64,000 bases of DNA, taken from assembly GCF_000379905.1 (NCBI RefSeq), contig NZ_KB904059.1, positions 40,923 through 104,922 of the forward strand. Reading direction: 5' to 3'. Shown here piece by piece: positions 27,366 to 37,062 of this stretch. Each line of letters begins with the position of its first letter. Within the stretch, counting starts at the first letter, position 1. The DNA is from Rodentibacter pneumotropicus DSM 21403. GTDB lineage: Bacteria > Pseudomonadota > Gammaproteobacteria > Enterobacterales > Pasteurellaceae. A model generated the notes under the pieces. It made no database searches and was not told where the DNA came from. It saw only the letters and a list, made by a program, of their open reading frames with translations. The position numbers and the translations under genes are program-made.

Positions 27366-27884
27366 ATGAATAAATTCATATCAGCGATAAACCGAGCTTT
27401 ATCAACGCTTTGTATTGCTTTGAGCTCATTTTTAGTATGTTGTGTTGTCTGGCAAGTTTTATCTCGCTATATCCTTAACACTCCGAGTACTTATACTGAT
27501 GAAATCGCTCGTTTTCTCTTCATTTGGGTCGGTTTGATGGGAGCAGCTTATGCATTAGGGCAAAAGAAACACCTTGCGATAGATCTTTTAGTAAGTAAAT
27601 TAGAAAACTCCCCTACTAATCAAAATCGTTTACAACTTCTCATTAATTTTATCAGCATTGTATTTGCTGCAATTATTATGTGTTATGGAGGATCCAAACT
27701 TGTTCTGGATACCATAAGCCACGGGCAAATATCACCAGTACTTGGAATTCAAATGGGGTTTGTTTATCTTGCTATCCCTTTAAGCGGATGCTTTATGTTG
27801 GTTTATTTAATCAGAGATATTATCGACAATATCCGTAATATGAACGCAATTTCATTATCGACTTTAGATCGCCAAGGAGAATAA
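27366..27884 (+). CDS. TRAP transporter small membrane subunit (DctQ), module 2
   Basis: A 172-residue protein with four predicted membrane helices. VLSRYILNTPSTYTDEIARFLFIWVGLMGAAYALGQKKHLAIDLL is a textbook DctQ block. AGAGGAAC precedes the ATG. It is followed immediately by dctM (1-base gap). Its binding protein is encoded divergently at 26163-27155. Confidence 0.94.
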   Translation: MNKFISAINRALSTLCIALSSFLVCCVVWQVLSRYILNTPSTYTDEIARFLFIWVGLMGAAYALGQKKHLAIDLLVSKLENSPTNQNRLQLLINFISIVFAAIIMCYGGSKLVLDTISHGQISPVLGIQMGFVYLAIPLSGCFMLVYLIRDIIDNIRNMNAISLSTLDRQGE

Positions 27885-27885
27885 A

Positions 27886-29187
27886 ATGGAATGGTCAAAT
27901 ATTATTGTACTTTGCTCAAGTTTCTTTATTTTACTCTTTATTGGTGTACCAATTTCATTTTCCATTGGTATAGCCTCACTCCTTACTATTATGCTCTCGA
28001 TGCCATTTGATGCTGCGATTGCTGTAATTTCACAAAAAATGGCATCAGGATTAGACAGCTTTTCTTTACTTGCTATCCCTTTCTTTATTTTAGCCGGAAA
28101 TATTATGAATCGCGGTGGTATTGCAATGCGCTTAATTGAATTTGCAAAAGTCATTGGAGGGCGTTTACCAGGCTCGCTTGCACACGTAAATGTATTGGCA
28201 AATATGATGTTTGGTTCAATCTCAGGTTCTGCCGTAGCATCCGGTGCAGCAATGGGAGGTATTATGTCTCCATTACAAAAGAAAGAGGGTTATGATCCAT
28301 CTTTCTCAGCGGCAGTCAATATCGCCTCGTGCCCAACCGGCTTATTGATTCCACCAAGTAACACATTTATTGTCTATTCCTTAATTTCAGGCGGCACATC
28401 TATTGGCGCATTGTTCCTTGCGGGTTATATTCCCGGTATTCTAATGGGGCTATCCATTATGGCTGTTATCGCTGTCATTGCGAAAAAAAGAAAATACCCG
28501 GTATCCCCAAAACCAACCCGATCTGAAGCCGTGAAAAAAACGCTTGATGCGTTACCAAGTCTTGGTCTAATCATTGTAATTATGGGAGGAATTATTGGAG
28601 GGATTTTCACTGCAACGGAAGCATCTGCATTTGCAGTCGTCTATACTCTTATACTTGCTGTCGTTTTCTACCGTGAAGTAAAAATCAAAGAGCTACCAAG
28701 CATTATTTTAGACTCAGTAGTTACCACTGCCATTGTTTTACTTTTAATCGGCACATCTATGGGGATGTCTTGGGCAATGGCCAATGCCGATATTCCTTAT
28801 ACGATCAGCGATGCCTTATTAAATATCTCAGATAACCCGATTATTATTCTTTTAATCATTAATATGATTTTACTAGTCGTAGGAGTCTTCATGGATATGA
28901 CTCCCGCCTTACTCATTTTTACCCCAATATTTTTCCCTATCGTAACAGAATTAGGTATGGATCCCGTGCATTTTGGTATATTAATGGCATTCAACCTTTC
29001 TATCGGTATTTGTACTCCTCCAGTCGGTAGTGCGCTATTTATTGGTTGCTCGGTTGGCGGCGTTAAAATTAATCAAGTCATTAAACCATTACTTCCATTC
29101 TATTTTATGCTTATTTTAACGCTGTTATTGGTTACTTATGTACCTTCATTAAGCTTAGCCTTACCACAAATTTTATTAGGTTATTAA
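27886..29187 (+). CDS. TRAP transporter large membrane subunit (DctM), module 2
   Basis: A 433-residue DctM-family channel subunit with about 12 helices. GLDSFSLLAIPFFILAGNIMNRGG, SISGSAVASGAAMGGIM and LIPPSNTFIVYSLISGG are family blocks, and NLSIGICTPPVGSALFIG near the C-terminus is another. It ends 21 bases before the GH31 remnant. It differs clearly from the module 1 DctM, so the two TRAP systems are not recent copies. Confidence 0.95.
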   Translation: MEWSNIIVLCSSFFILLFIGVPISFSIGIASLLTIMLSMPFDAAIAVISQKMASGLDSFSLLAIPFFILAGNIMNRGGIAMRLIEFAKVIGGRLPGSLAHVNVLANMMFGSISGSAVASGAAMGGIMSPLQKKEGYDPSFSAAVNIASCPTGLLIPPSNTFIVYSLISGGTSIGALFLAGYIPGILMGLSIMAVIAVIAKKRKYPVSPKPTRSEAVKKTLDALPSLGLIIVIMGGIIGGIFTATEASAFAVVYTLILAVVFYREVKIKELPSIILDSVVTTAIVLLLIGTSMGMSWAMANADIPYTISDALLNISDNPIIILLIINMILLVVGVFMDMTPALLIFTPIFFPIVTELGMDPVHFGILMAFNLSIGICTPPVGSALFIGCSVGGVKINQVIKPLLPFYFMLILTLLLVTYVPSLSLALPQILLGY

Positions 29188-29208
29188 ATAGTGCGTTAGT
29201 AAAATAAT

Positions 29209-29723
29209 ATGAAAACGGTTAAAAATTGGCGATTTATAAAAGATCATAATCATCGTATTGATATTGCTTGTGAACATGGTTTCCAACTTCATATTTTTGT
29301 ATTAGAGAATGATAATGGTGGTGAAATTATCACTGTAGAGGATCCATTAGAAAGAATACCATTATTTTTAAGGGCGGGAAGTATTATTCCTATGGTAAGA
29401 AAAGGTCATAAAAATACATTATCAGATGACTCTCGTGAATTATTAACTATGCCTTTTGTAAATCAAGGGGAAAGAAAAATTACTATTTTTGATGATGATG
29501 GCGAAAGTTTAGATTATCTAATAAGGTAACTATTTGAAACTCAATATTCATTTAAAATGAACTAACCAAAGGGGTAGAACTCATTTTGGAAAAATCAGGT
29601 GATTATTTACCTCAATATACTGAAATTAATTTCTGTTTCCCAAAAAATGAAAAAAGAGAATGCATCATTAATGGTAAATTAACCAGCCGAAATTATAAAA
29701 TGAATTTATTAAATTGGAACTAG
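29209..29723 (+). pseudogene. glycoside hydrolase family 31 remnant
   Basis: A wreck of an alpha-glucosidase/xylosidase-like gene. The first frame (29209-29529) joins a GH31-like N-terminus (RIDIACEHGFQLHIFVLEND) straight onto a C-terminal segment (DPLERIPLFLRAGSIIPM, then FDDDGESLDY); the whole catalytic barrel is missing. After a stop and frame change, 29587-29723 reads SGDYLPQYTEINF to MNLLNWN-stop, plausibly the true C-terminus. Its place between dctM and the regulator suggests it once released the hexuronate from a glycoside. Confidence 0.75.
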
Positions 29724-29732
29724 GAAAAACTT

Positions 29733-30488
29733 ATGAACTTCAATGACTTAAGATCCTACAAAAAAATAGGAAATAAATTAAAAGAGCAACTTATTAATCG
29801 TCAATATCAAGTAGGTGATAAATTACCTGCTGAGCGTGATTTGGCTGAGCACTTTAATGTGAGCCGTACAGTCATTAGAGAAGCCTTAATTATGCTTGAA
29901 ATTGAAAACCTCATTGAAGTCCGTAAAGGTTCTGGTATATATGTGATTGCATTACCACAACATACAGCAAGCAATGATGATTTTTTAGATAAAGTGGATG
30001 TAGGCCCTTTTGAGTTGTTACAAGCACGTCAATTATTGGAAAGCAGTATTGCTGAATTTGCTGCATTGCAGGTAACACGAGCTGATATCACAAAGCTAAA
30101 GGATATTTTAGCGACCGAACGTAAAACCCTTGAACAGGGAGATGAGGATTATGTTGCTGATGAGGATTTTCATCTCACTATTGCTGAAATAACGCAAAAT
30201 GAAGTGATAATACAAATGCAAAAAGCATTATGGGATCTCCGTGTGAATAGCCAAATGTGGAAAGGCTTACACACTCATATTCCAAACCAGAGTTATCGCT
30301 ATCTCTGGCTACAAGATCACGAGAATATTATTACCGCTTTGCAGAGAAAGGATCCTGCAATGGCAAAAAAAGCAATGTGGCAACATTTAGAAAACGTTAA
30401 GCAAAAACTTTTTGAGTTATCTGATGTAGATGATCCGAATTTTGACGGTTATTTGTTTAATATAAGTCCAATTGTTGTTGATCTTTAA
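29733..30488 (+). CDS. uxuR: GntR-family (FadR subfamily) regulator, UxuR-like, module 2
   Basis: A 251-residue regulator with an N-terminal winged helix (LKEQLINRQYQVGDKLPAERDLAEHF, SRTVIREALIMLEIENLIEVRKGSGIYV) and a C-terminal FCD domain (VGPFELLQARQLLESSIAEFAALQ, DEDFHLTIAEITQNE). It is closely related to the module 1 regulator and is placed directly before intact uxuA. It probably controls the divergent dctP and dctQ promoters via the palindrome at 27321, with fructuronate or a similar acid as inducer (inference). Starts 10 bases after the GH31 remnant. Confidence 0.92.
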   Translation: MNFNDLRSYKKIGNKLKEQLINRQYQVGDKLPAERDLAEHFNVSRTVIREALIMLEIENLIEVRKGSGIYVIALPQHTASNDDFLDKVDVGPFELLQARQLLESSIAEFAALQVTRADITKLKDILATERKTLEQGDEDYVADEDFHLTIAEITQNEVIIQMQKALWDLRVNSQMWKGLHTHIPNQSYRYLWLQDHENIITALQRKDPAMAKKAMWQHLENVKQKLFELSDVDDPNFDGYLFNISPIVVDL

Positions 30489-30509
30489 AAATATGAAAGG
30501 AGTTTAAAA

Positions 30510-31694
30510 ATGGAACAAACATGGCGCTGGTATGGACCAAAAGATCCGGTTTCTTTATCCGATATTCGACAAGCTGGGGCAACCGGTATTGTAACCGCAC
30601 TTCATCACATTCCTAATGGTGAGGTTTGGAGTATTGAAGATATTGAAAAACGGAAGTCTGAAATAGAAAATGCAGGATTAACCTGGTCTGTAGTAGAGAG
30701 TGTGCCAGTTCATGAAGAAATTAAAACCCAAACCGGAAATTATCAAAAATGGATTGATCACTATAAACAAACCTTACGTAATTTATCACAGTGTGGCATT
30801 GATACTGTTTGCTACAATTTTATGCCGGTTTTGGATTGGACAAGAACAGATTTGGCTTATGAATTGCCGGATGGCTCAAAAGCATTACGTTTCGATCATA
30901 TCACCTTTGCCGCATTTGAACTCTATATTTTAAAACGTCCGAGTGCTGAAAATAGTTACAATCAGGAAGAGATCACCGCGGCAAAAGCCTACTACGATAA
31001 AATGACGGAAGCAGAAATTCATCAGCTTACCCGAAATATTATCGCTGGGCTTCCTGGTGCGGAAGAAGGTTACACATTAGATGAGTTTCAAAGTCAATTA
31101 GATCGCTATCAGGATATTTCTCCTGAAAAATTCCGTACTCACTTAGCTTATTTTTTAAATGAGATCGTACCGGTTGCACAAGAAGTTGGCATTAAAATGG
31201 CGATTCACCCAGATGATCCGCCCCGCCCGATTTTAGGTTTACCGCGAATCGTTTCAACTATTGAGGATATGCAATGGTTTGTGAAAACCCAACCTTTACC
31301 TGCCAATGGTTTCACGATGTGTACCGGGTCTTATGGTGTACGTTCTGATAATGATTTAGTGAAAATGACGGAGCAATTTGCCGACAGAATTTATTTTGCT
31401 CATTTGCGCTCAACCCAACGCGAGGATAATCCTCTCAGTTTCCACGAAGCCGCTCACCTAGAAGGGGATGTGGATATGTTTAATGTTGTGAAAGTTTTAT
31501 TAACCGAAGAGCAGTGTCGATTAGATAAGGGAGAAACTCGCTTAATTCCTATGCGTCCGGATCATGGTCATCAGATGTTAGATGATTTACATAAAAAAAC
31601 CAATCCAGGCTATTCCGCAATTGGTCGATTAAAAGGTTTGGCAGAATTTCGTGGGTTAGAAATGGCGTTAAAGAAAGTTTATTTTAATAAATAA
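30510..31694 (+). CDS. uxuA: D-mannonate dehydratase
   Basis: A 394-residue TIM-barrel dehydratase that converts D-mannonate to 2-keto-3-deoxygluconate. The N-terminus [32 protein letters not shown] is diagnostic. Later blocks include [36 protein letters not shown] with metal-site His/Asp, [12 protein letters not shown] and [21 protein letters not shown] precedes the start. With uxaC, the SDR, kdgK and kdgA it completes the pathway from glucuronate. An uptake sequence lies near codon 30, at the point where the decayed copy breaks. Confidence 0.97.
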   Translation: MEQTWRWYGPKDPVSLSDIRQAGATGIVTALHHIPNGEVWSIEDIEKRKSEIENAGLTWSVVESVPVHEEIKTQTGNYQKWIDHYKQTLRNLSQCGIDTVCYNFMPVLDWTRTDLAYELPDGSKALRFDHITFAAFELYILKRPSAENSYNQEEITAAKAYYDKMTEAEIHQLTRNIIAGLPGAEEGYTLDEFQSQLDRYQDISPEKFRTHLAYFLNEIVPVAQEVGIKMAIHPDDPPRPILGLPRIVSTIEDMQWFVKTQPLPANGFTMCTGSYGVRSDNDLVKMTEQFADRIYFAHLRSTQREDNPLSFHEAAHLEGDVDMFNVVKVLLTEEQCRLDKGETRLIPMRPDHGHQMLDDLHKKTNPGYSAIGRLKGLAEFRGLEMALKKVYFNK

Positions 31695-31764
31695 ATTCAT
31701 CAAGGATAGGGACAATTTTTCTCCTTATCGTTACATTTACTATCCCTTTAAAAGGAAAATATAT

Positions 31765-31811
31765 AAAAAGAGCGGTCATAAAAACACGGATTTTTACGAC
31801 CGCTCTTTTTC
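31765..31811. terminator. bidirectional terminator between uxuA and pheA
   Basis: AAAAAGAGCGGTC pairs with GACCGCTCTTTTT over an AT-rich loop, extended by TAAAAA with TTTTTA, with A/T tracts on both sides. It serves convergent uxuA and pheA. The arms look like the inverted uptake-sequence terminator but read AGAGCGGT, one base off the consensus. Confidence 0.88.
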
Positions 31812-32969
31812 TTAAATATTCACAGGTTTTACTATTTCGCTTGGATAACAACCTAGAATTTTTAAGTAATTACTATGATTTTTCAGCTCTTCCAACGCAT
31901 CTTGAGTATTGGGATGATGGATATTCGCTTCAATTTCCAAATAAAACATTTCTTCCCAAGGTTTACCATAAATAGGACGGGATTCAAGCTTCGTCATATT
32001 AATTTGATATTTTTTAAATATAAAAAGTGCATCAGCCAAAGAACCTGCTTGCTGCGGTGTAGTTATCAACAATAAAGTTTTAGTGTGAATTTGTGGGGAA
32101 ACTTCGCGTGCTTCCCTTGATACGACAATAAAACGGGTAATGTTATTTTCTTGGTTCGCAATATTCGTTTTCAATACACTTAAGCCATATAACTTTCCAC
32201 CGTCTTCATTACCCAATGCCGCGATATTCGGTTTATTCAGACTTGATACTAACTGCATAGCATGAGAGCTGCTTTCACAATATTCAATATGAACACGATC
32301 TAAACTGTGAATAAATTGACTACATTGTTGAATCACTTGCGGGTGGCTATACAACGTATCAATTTGTCTCAAATCTATCGTATCGTTCACTAAAACACAA
32401 TGTTTAATCGGGTAAGCAAGCTCGCCAACAAGGGACAAATCCGTATGCTGAAGCAAATCATAGACCTCATTAATTGCTCCTGATGTCGTATTTTCTAAAG
32501 GAAGAATACCAAAATCCGCTTCACCATTTTTCACCTTTTCAAATACTTGCTCAAAAGATTGACACCCGAGTTCTACAAACTGCTTTTGATAACGTGCAGC
32601 ATAATTACGCGCAGCTAAATTAGAATAAGATCCCCGTTTCCCTAAAAAAGCAATGTGCAAATTTTGGCTGCGTTGTTCATTTAGCCTATTTTGTAAATAT
32701 ACTTGCTGAGTTAATACGGAATCCTCAATAATCTTTTGGAAAATTGAGATGATATATTGTGCTTCAAGTTGATAATTTTCATTCTCTGAAAATTGTATAA
32801 GCTCTTGCAGAAGTTGTTGTTCCCTCTCTTCATCACGCAAAGCTTTCTGCGTTACTTCCTTACTTCTCGCAACATCAAAAGCCAAACGATGGCGTTCGGA
32901 AAGCAACTTCAAAAGATTGCGATCTATTTGTGTAATTTGCTGTCGGATTTCAGATAATTGTAAAGCCAT
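31812..32969 (-). CDS. pheA: bifunctional chorismate mutase / prephenate dehydratase
   Basis: A 385-residue P-protein that makes phenylpyruvate from chorismate for phenylalanine synthesis. Three domains are visible: AroQ chorismate mutase (about 1-90; [30 protein letters not shown]), prephenate dehydratase (about 103-285; [28 protein letters not shown] and the catalytic TRFIV), and a C-terminal ACT domain with AGSLADAL and ESRP, giving Phe feedback inhibition. The start at 32969 (MALQLSEI) is preferred over two upstream codons. It follows the 5'-nucleotidase by 8 bases. Confidence 0.96.
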   Translation of the reverse strand: MALQLSEIRQQITQIDRNLLKLLSERHRLAFDVARSKEVTQKALRDEEREQQLLQELIQFSENENYQLEAQYIISIFQKIIEDSVLTQQVYLQNRLNEQRSQNLHIAFLGKRGSYSNLAARNYAARYQKQFVELGCQSFEQVFEKVKNGEADFGILPLENTTSGAINEVYDLLQHTDLSLVGELAYPIKHCVLVNDTIDLRQIDTLYSHPQVIQQCSQFIHSLDRVHIEYCESSSHAMQLVSSLNKPNIAALGNEDGGKLYGLSVLKTNIANQENNITRFIVVSREAREVSPQIHTKTLLLITTPQQAGSLADALFIFKKYQINMTKLESRPIYGKPWEEMFYLEIEANIHHPNTQDALEELKNHSNYLKILGCYPSEIVKPVNI

Positions 32970-32977
32970 AATCATCC

Positions 32978-34627
32978 TTATTTAAAAGTTACTGCATCTT
33001 TAGGCTCGTATTTTAATGCATCAAGCGGCGCTTTCTGTGAATGTTTCCAAATATATTTTGCCAGCACTTCGGCATCAATAAAGCCCGTATTTAAGAAGGT
33101 TGGATTTTTAGTGACAACAGGGTAACCATCACCGCCTGCAGCATTATAACTTGGTAAAGAAACACGATAAGTTTTCGTTAAATCCAATGGTTTCCCCTGA
33201 ATTTCCACGTTTTCCACTTTTTGAGCTACTTTATTTACCACCATAGAAATACCGGAATATTGCGCATAAGCCCCTGAATCAACCTCTTTTAATGCAACAA
33301 CATTCAAATAATCAAGTAATTCTTTACCTGTTAAATCCACATAACTCACAATGTTACCAAATGGATGCACTTTTAAAATATCGCGATAAGTTACTTTACC
33401 CGGTTGAATAGAATCACGAATACCGCCTGAATTCATAATACCAATATCTGCCCCGGCACGTTCACGCTGAGCTTCTGCTATTAAATGGCCAAGGTTGGTT
33501 TGTTTAAAACGAATAACATTACGATCACCTTCCAATTTGCCTTTTAACTCTCCGAGTTCACGTCCTAATAATTCATCACCTTTATTTTGATAGGTTTTTA
33601 GCAGTTTTTCCATTTCCGGATCTTGAGGAATGATTTCACCATAATTAACATATTCGGCTTTGCCGTCTCCTTTTGTTATTTTCTTCTTCAAATTCACCGG
33701 AATTAATTCATAGCTTACAAGCTTCAATTCGCCATTTTTAAACTCAAAATCTGCTCGTCCAACATATTTCCCCCACTCATAAGCCTGCATAATCCAAGTT
33801 CCGTTTTGATAATCCGGCTTGCAAGCTTGTGTTGGTTTATAATCCTTAATCCATACACCTTTTTCGTCCACACAAACCGGATCGTGGCTATGCCCGCCAA
33901 CAATCATATCCAATACGCCCTTATCTAAATTGCGAGCAAGCGATACATCACCCGGTGCATTGGAGCCATACTGTACATCGTAATAATATCCCATGTGGGT
34001 TAATGCAATTTTTACATCCGGTTTTTCTTTTTCATTTAACGCTTTTAACGTTTCTTTTGCGGATTCCATCGGATCCCTAAATACCACATTCCCTGTATAT
34101 TCAGGATTACCAAGTTTTGCCGTATCTTCTGTCGTTAAGCCGACAACAGCTATTTTCAATCCCTGTTTATCTAAAACAATATAAGGTTTTACAAGAGGTT
34201 GATCCGTTTTCTTGTTTATCACATTAGCCGATAAAAATGGAAAGTTGGCCCAAGATTCTTGCATAGCAAGCATTTGTAGTGGATTATCAAATTCGTGATT
34301 TCCTAATACTGTCGCCTCATAACCCATAGCATTCATCGCTTGAATATCAGGTTCAGCATTTTGCATATCAGATTCAGGCACGCCGGTATTGAAATCACCA
34401 GCATTTAATAAAATAACCGAGCCGCCCTTTTTTTCTACTTCTGCTTTCACTCGATTAATAATTGTTTTTTGTGCAGGAAAGCCATATTCACCTTTATTAT
34501 TAGGCCAGAAATGCCCATGGGTATCATTAGTATGAAGAAGTGTAAAGTGGTAAGTTTTATCCTTCTCATAGGCCATTACAGCAGATGTTGTTAAAATTAA
34601 AGGTAAAATTGTGAATAATTTTTTCAT
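32978..34627 (-). CDS. ushA: periplasmic 5'-nucleotidase / UshA-family phosphoesterase
   Basis: A 549-residue secreted nucleotidase. The signal peptide [19 protein letters not shown] is followed by the metallophosphatase domain: [26 protein letters not shown] (catalytic), ALTHMGY and GGHSHDPVC. The C-terminal 5'-nucleotidase domain has [12 protein letters not shown] and [11 protein letters not shown]. It hydrolyses nucleotides and possibly UDP-sugars in the periplasm, helping nucleoside and NAD salvage. The start at 34627 gives the signal peptide; four extra upstream codons exist. It lies between lpxC and pheA, where I recall none in H. influenzae. Confidence 0.92.
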   Translation of the reverse strand: MKKLFTILPLILTTSAVMAYEKDKTYHFTLLHTNDTHGHFWPNNKGEYGFPAQKTIINRVKAEVEKKGGSVILLNAGDFNTGVPESDMQNAEPDIQAMNAMGYEATVLGNHEFDNPLQMLAMQESWANFPFLSANVINKKTDQPLVKPYIVLDKQGLKIAVVGLTTEDTAKLGNPEYTGNVVFRDPMESAKETLKALNEKEKPDVKIALTHMGYYYDVQYGSNAPGDVSLARNLDKGVLDMIVGGHSHDPVCVDEKGVWIKDYKPTQACKPDYQNGTWIMQAYEWGKYVGRADFEFKNGELKLVSYELIPVNLKKKITKGDGKAEYVNYGEIIPQDPEMEKLLKTYQNKGDELLGRELGELKGKLEGDRNVIRFKQTNLGHLIAEAQRERAGADIGIMNSGGIRDSIQPGKVTYRDILKVHPFGNIVSYVDLTGKELLDYLNVVALKEVDSGAYAQYSGISMVVNKVAQKVENVEIQGKPLDLTKTYRVSLPSYNAAGGDGYPVVTKNPTFLNTGFIDAEVLAKYIWKHSQKAPLDALKYEPKDAVTFK

Positions 34628-34678
34628 GAAAAAACTCATCTTAAATTAACCGCTCTTTACAGAGCAATAGAGCAAATA

Positions 34679-34713
34679 AAAAGCTATACTTCTAGGGAAG
34701 TATAGCTTTTTAA
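34679..34713 (-). terminator. terminator of lpxC / end of dcw cluster
   Basis: AAAAAGCTATACTTC and GAAGTATAGCTTTTT form a perfect stem of about 14 bp around a four-base loop, with an A/T tract at each side, 11 bases beyond the lpxC stop. It closes the division-cell wall cluster. Confidence 0.92.
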
Positions 34714-34723
34714 CCGAAAACAA

Positions 34724-35641
34724 TTAAATCAGTACTTGAGCCGGTGTTACATATCCAAGCGGTGCTTGTTCTTTATCCTCAAAGGTAACAAATTCCCACG
34801 CTTCCTGATTTGCAATTACCGCCCTAAGCAATTTATTATTTAGACCATGACCTGATTTATAGGCCTTAAAATCACCGATAATGTTATAACCCGCCATATA
34901 AAGATCCCCAATAGCATCCAACATTTTATGACGAACCAACTCATCTTTAAAACGTAGCCCTTCTTCATTCAAAATACGGTAATCATCCAATACAATTGCA
35001 TTATCTAAACTACCTCCAAGTGCCAACCCCTGGGATTGAAGATATTCTATATCCTTCATAAAACCAAAGGTTCTTGCTCTACTGATTTGATGAACAAATG
35101 CTTGTGCTGAGAAATCCATCACGTAATTACACACGTTTTTACCAATAGCAGGATGCTCAAAATCAATTGTAAAATCTAAACGGAAACCATTGTAAGGCGC
35201 AAATTCAGCCCATTTATCGTCATCTTCTACCCGCACTTTTTGTTTGATACGAATAAATTTCTTCGCTGCATTTTGTTCTTCAATACCAGCATCAAGCAAT
35301 AAATAAATAAATGGGCTTGAGCTACCATCCATAATAGGAATCTCAGGCGCATCAACTTCAATAATAATGTTGTCAATGCCAAGACCTGCCAATGCAGCAT
35401 TCAAGTGTTCAACTGTCGAAACACGAACTCCCTGCTCATTGACAAGTGCGGTACAAAGCATCGTATCACGCACAGAATCTGCATTTGCAGGAAAAGTTAC
35501 CGGCGGATTTAAATCAGTACGACAGTAAATCACACCTGTATTTGGCACTGCCGGACGTAATGTTAGAGTCACCTTTTTGCCACTATGCAAACCGATACCA
35601 GTTACTTTAACACTTTGTTTTAATGTTCTTTGTTTAATCAT
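34724..35641 (-). CDS. lpxC: UDP-3-O-acyl-N-acetylglucosamine deacetylase
   Basis: A 305-residue zinc enzyme, the committed step of lipid A synthesis. Zinc ligands and catalytic residues are in [10 protein letters not shown] (His near 79), [21 protein letters not shown] (His/Asp near 238-242) and [11 protein letters not shown] (His near 265). [12 protein letters not shown] at the start and [14 protein letters not shown] are typical. The start at 35641 (MIKQRTLKQ) is favoured. It is the last gene of the dcw run, 39 bases after ftsZ, as in other gammaproteobacteria. Confidence 0.97.
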   Translation of the reverse strand: MIKQRTLKQSVKVTGIGLHSGKKVTLTLRPAVPNTGVIYCRTDLNPPVTFPANADSVRDTMLCTALVNEQGVRVSTVEHLNAALAGLGIDNIIIEVDAPEIPIMDGSSSPFIYLLLDAGIEEQNAAKKFIRIKQKVRVEDDDKWAEFAPYNGFRLDFTIDFEHPAIGKNVCNYVMDFSAQAFVHQISRARTFGFMKDIEYLQSQGLALGGSLDNAIVLDDYRILNEEGLRFKDELVRHKMLDAIGDLYMAGYNIIGDFKAYKSGHGLNNKLLRAVIANQEAWEFVTFEDKEQAPLGYVTPAQVLI

Positions 35642-35680
35642 CATTTTCTACCTTATTGTTTCACAACAAGATTTTATTTG

Positions 35681-36979
35681 TTACTTATCATTTTGATCTA
35701 TTTCGTTTGGATCAAACTTCTTAAAAGAGGATAGACGCTCAGTGATTGGTCTTTCCAATCCACTACGATAATCCGTTTGTTGCAGATTTCTCTCAGGAGA
35801 ACGTATCGGCTCAGGCTGCCTAAATGTTGTAATAGGTTGTTGTTCTTGTGTTCTCAGTGGAATCGCCTGCGAATTTCCATCTACAGGTTGATGAAGTGGC
35901 GATAATTGCTGAGCAGTTTTTTGAACCTGAATGGTTTCATTTGGCGTAATTTCACCTAAACCTGTTGCAACGATAGTTACGCGAATTTCATCACTCATTT
36001 CCGGTATTAATGTTGTTCCAACAACAATAGTTGCGTCTTCTGAGGCAAAACTATGAATCGTATCCCCTACTACATTAAATTCATCAAACGCAATGTCAAA
36101 ACCGCCCGTGATATTGATCAAAATACCCTTAGCATTAGTTAAATCAACTTTTTCCAATAAATCGTTGCGTACCGCAATTCTCGCCGCTTCCTCTGCACGA
36201 CCTTCACCCGGTGCACCGTGTGCAGAACCAAAGCCAATCATCGCTTGTCCCATCTCTGACATAACGGTTCTCACGTCTGCAAAGTCAACGTTAATCATGC
36301 CTGGAGAGGTAATCATATCTGAAATACCCATCACAGAGTTACGTAACACATCATTCGCAGCAGCAAATGCATCAATTAATGTTGCATTTTTAGGGAGAAC
36401 TTTTTGAATTTGCTGATTAGGAATAATGATCATTGAATCAACATATTGAGCAAGATCCTTAATACCTAACTCTGCAAACTGCATACGCTTTTTGCCTTCA
36501 AAAGCAAATGGTTTAGTGACAACCGCAACAGTTAAAATACCTAATTCTTTTGCAACTTTAGCAACAATAGGTGCCGCACCTGTACCGGTACCGCCCCCCA
36601 TACCAGCAGCAATAAAGACCATATCGGCACCTTCAAGCATTTTACGGATTTCTTCCTGATCATCTTCCGCTGCTTTACGGCCTACATTAGGATTCGCTCC
36701 GGCACCAAGACCTTTTGTGGTCGCACCGCCAATTTGCACCGTTTGTTGAACTTGGCTTTTCCGCAATGCTTGTGCATCGGTATTCACAGCATAGAAAATA
36801 ATTTTTCCATGCTCTTCGCTATCTAGAGTATTTTCACCAAGAAAAGTACCGCCAATGTCTTGTTTAATCATATTGGCAACCATATGGTTTACAGCATTAC
36901 CACCACCGCCGCCAACACCGACAACCTTAATCAGTGCACCTGACTGCTCTTCAAAATCACCATAATCTGGATATAACAT
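35681..36979 (-). CDS. ftsZ: cell division GTPase FtsZ
   Basis: A 432-residue tubulin homologue that forms the Z ring. [12 protein letters not shown] begins the GTP site near residue 24; the tubulin signature [10 protein letters not shown] is near 128; [11 protein letters not shown] and the T7-loop [14 protein letters not shown] follow. Between NHMVANM and [14 protein letters not shown] there is an extra ~20-residue loop ([20 protein letters not shown]) relative to E. coli, which I recall as a Pasteurellaceae trait. The C-terminal tail ends [17 protein letters not shown] rather than a plain IPAFLRK-type peptide. Confidence 0.98.
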   Translation of the reverse strand: MLYPDYGDFEEQSGALIKVVGVGGGGGNAVNHMVANMIKQDIGGTFLGENTLDSEEHGKIIFYAVNTDAQALRKSQVQQTVQIGGATTKGLGAGANPNVGRKAAEDDQEEIRKMLEGADMVFIAAGMGGGTGTGAAPIVAKVAKELGILTVAVVTKPFAFEGKKRMQFAELGIKDLAQYVDSMIIIPNQQIQKVLPKNATLIDAFAAANDVLRNSVMGISDMITSPGMINVDFADVRTVMSEMGQAMIGFGSAHGAPGEGRAEEAARIAVRNDLLEKVDLTNAKGILINITGGFDIAFDEFNVVGDTIHSFASEDATIVVGTTLIPEMSDEIRVTIVATGLGEITPNETIQVQKTAQQLSPLHQPVDGNSQAIPLRTQEQQPITTFRQPEPIRSPERNLQQTDYRSGLERPITERLSSFKKFDPNEIDQNDK

Positions 36980-37062
36980 TTGCGTTCTCCGTTCTGCTAA
37001 TACTCTGCTAGCATATTAATAAAGTTAAATTGTTTCGTATTGTAGATGAAAATTTAAAATAA

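Noticed and set aside
17340..31694. Both modules as a recent tandem duplication
   Set aside because: The two TRAP systems differ strongly and are arranged differently, and one module has a dehydrogenase and the other uxaC and GH31, so they are related but not recent copies.
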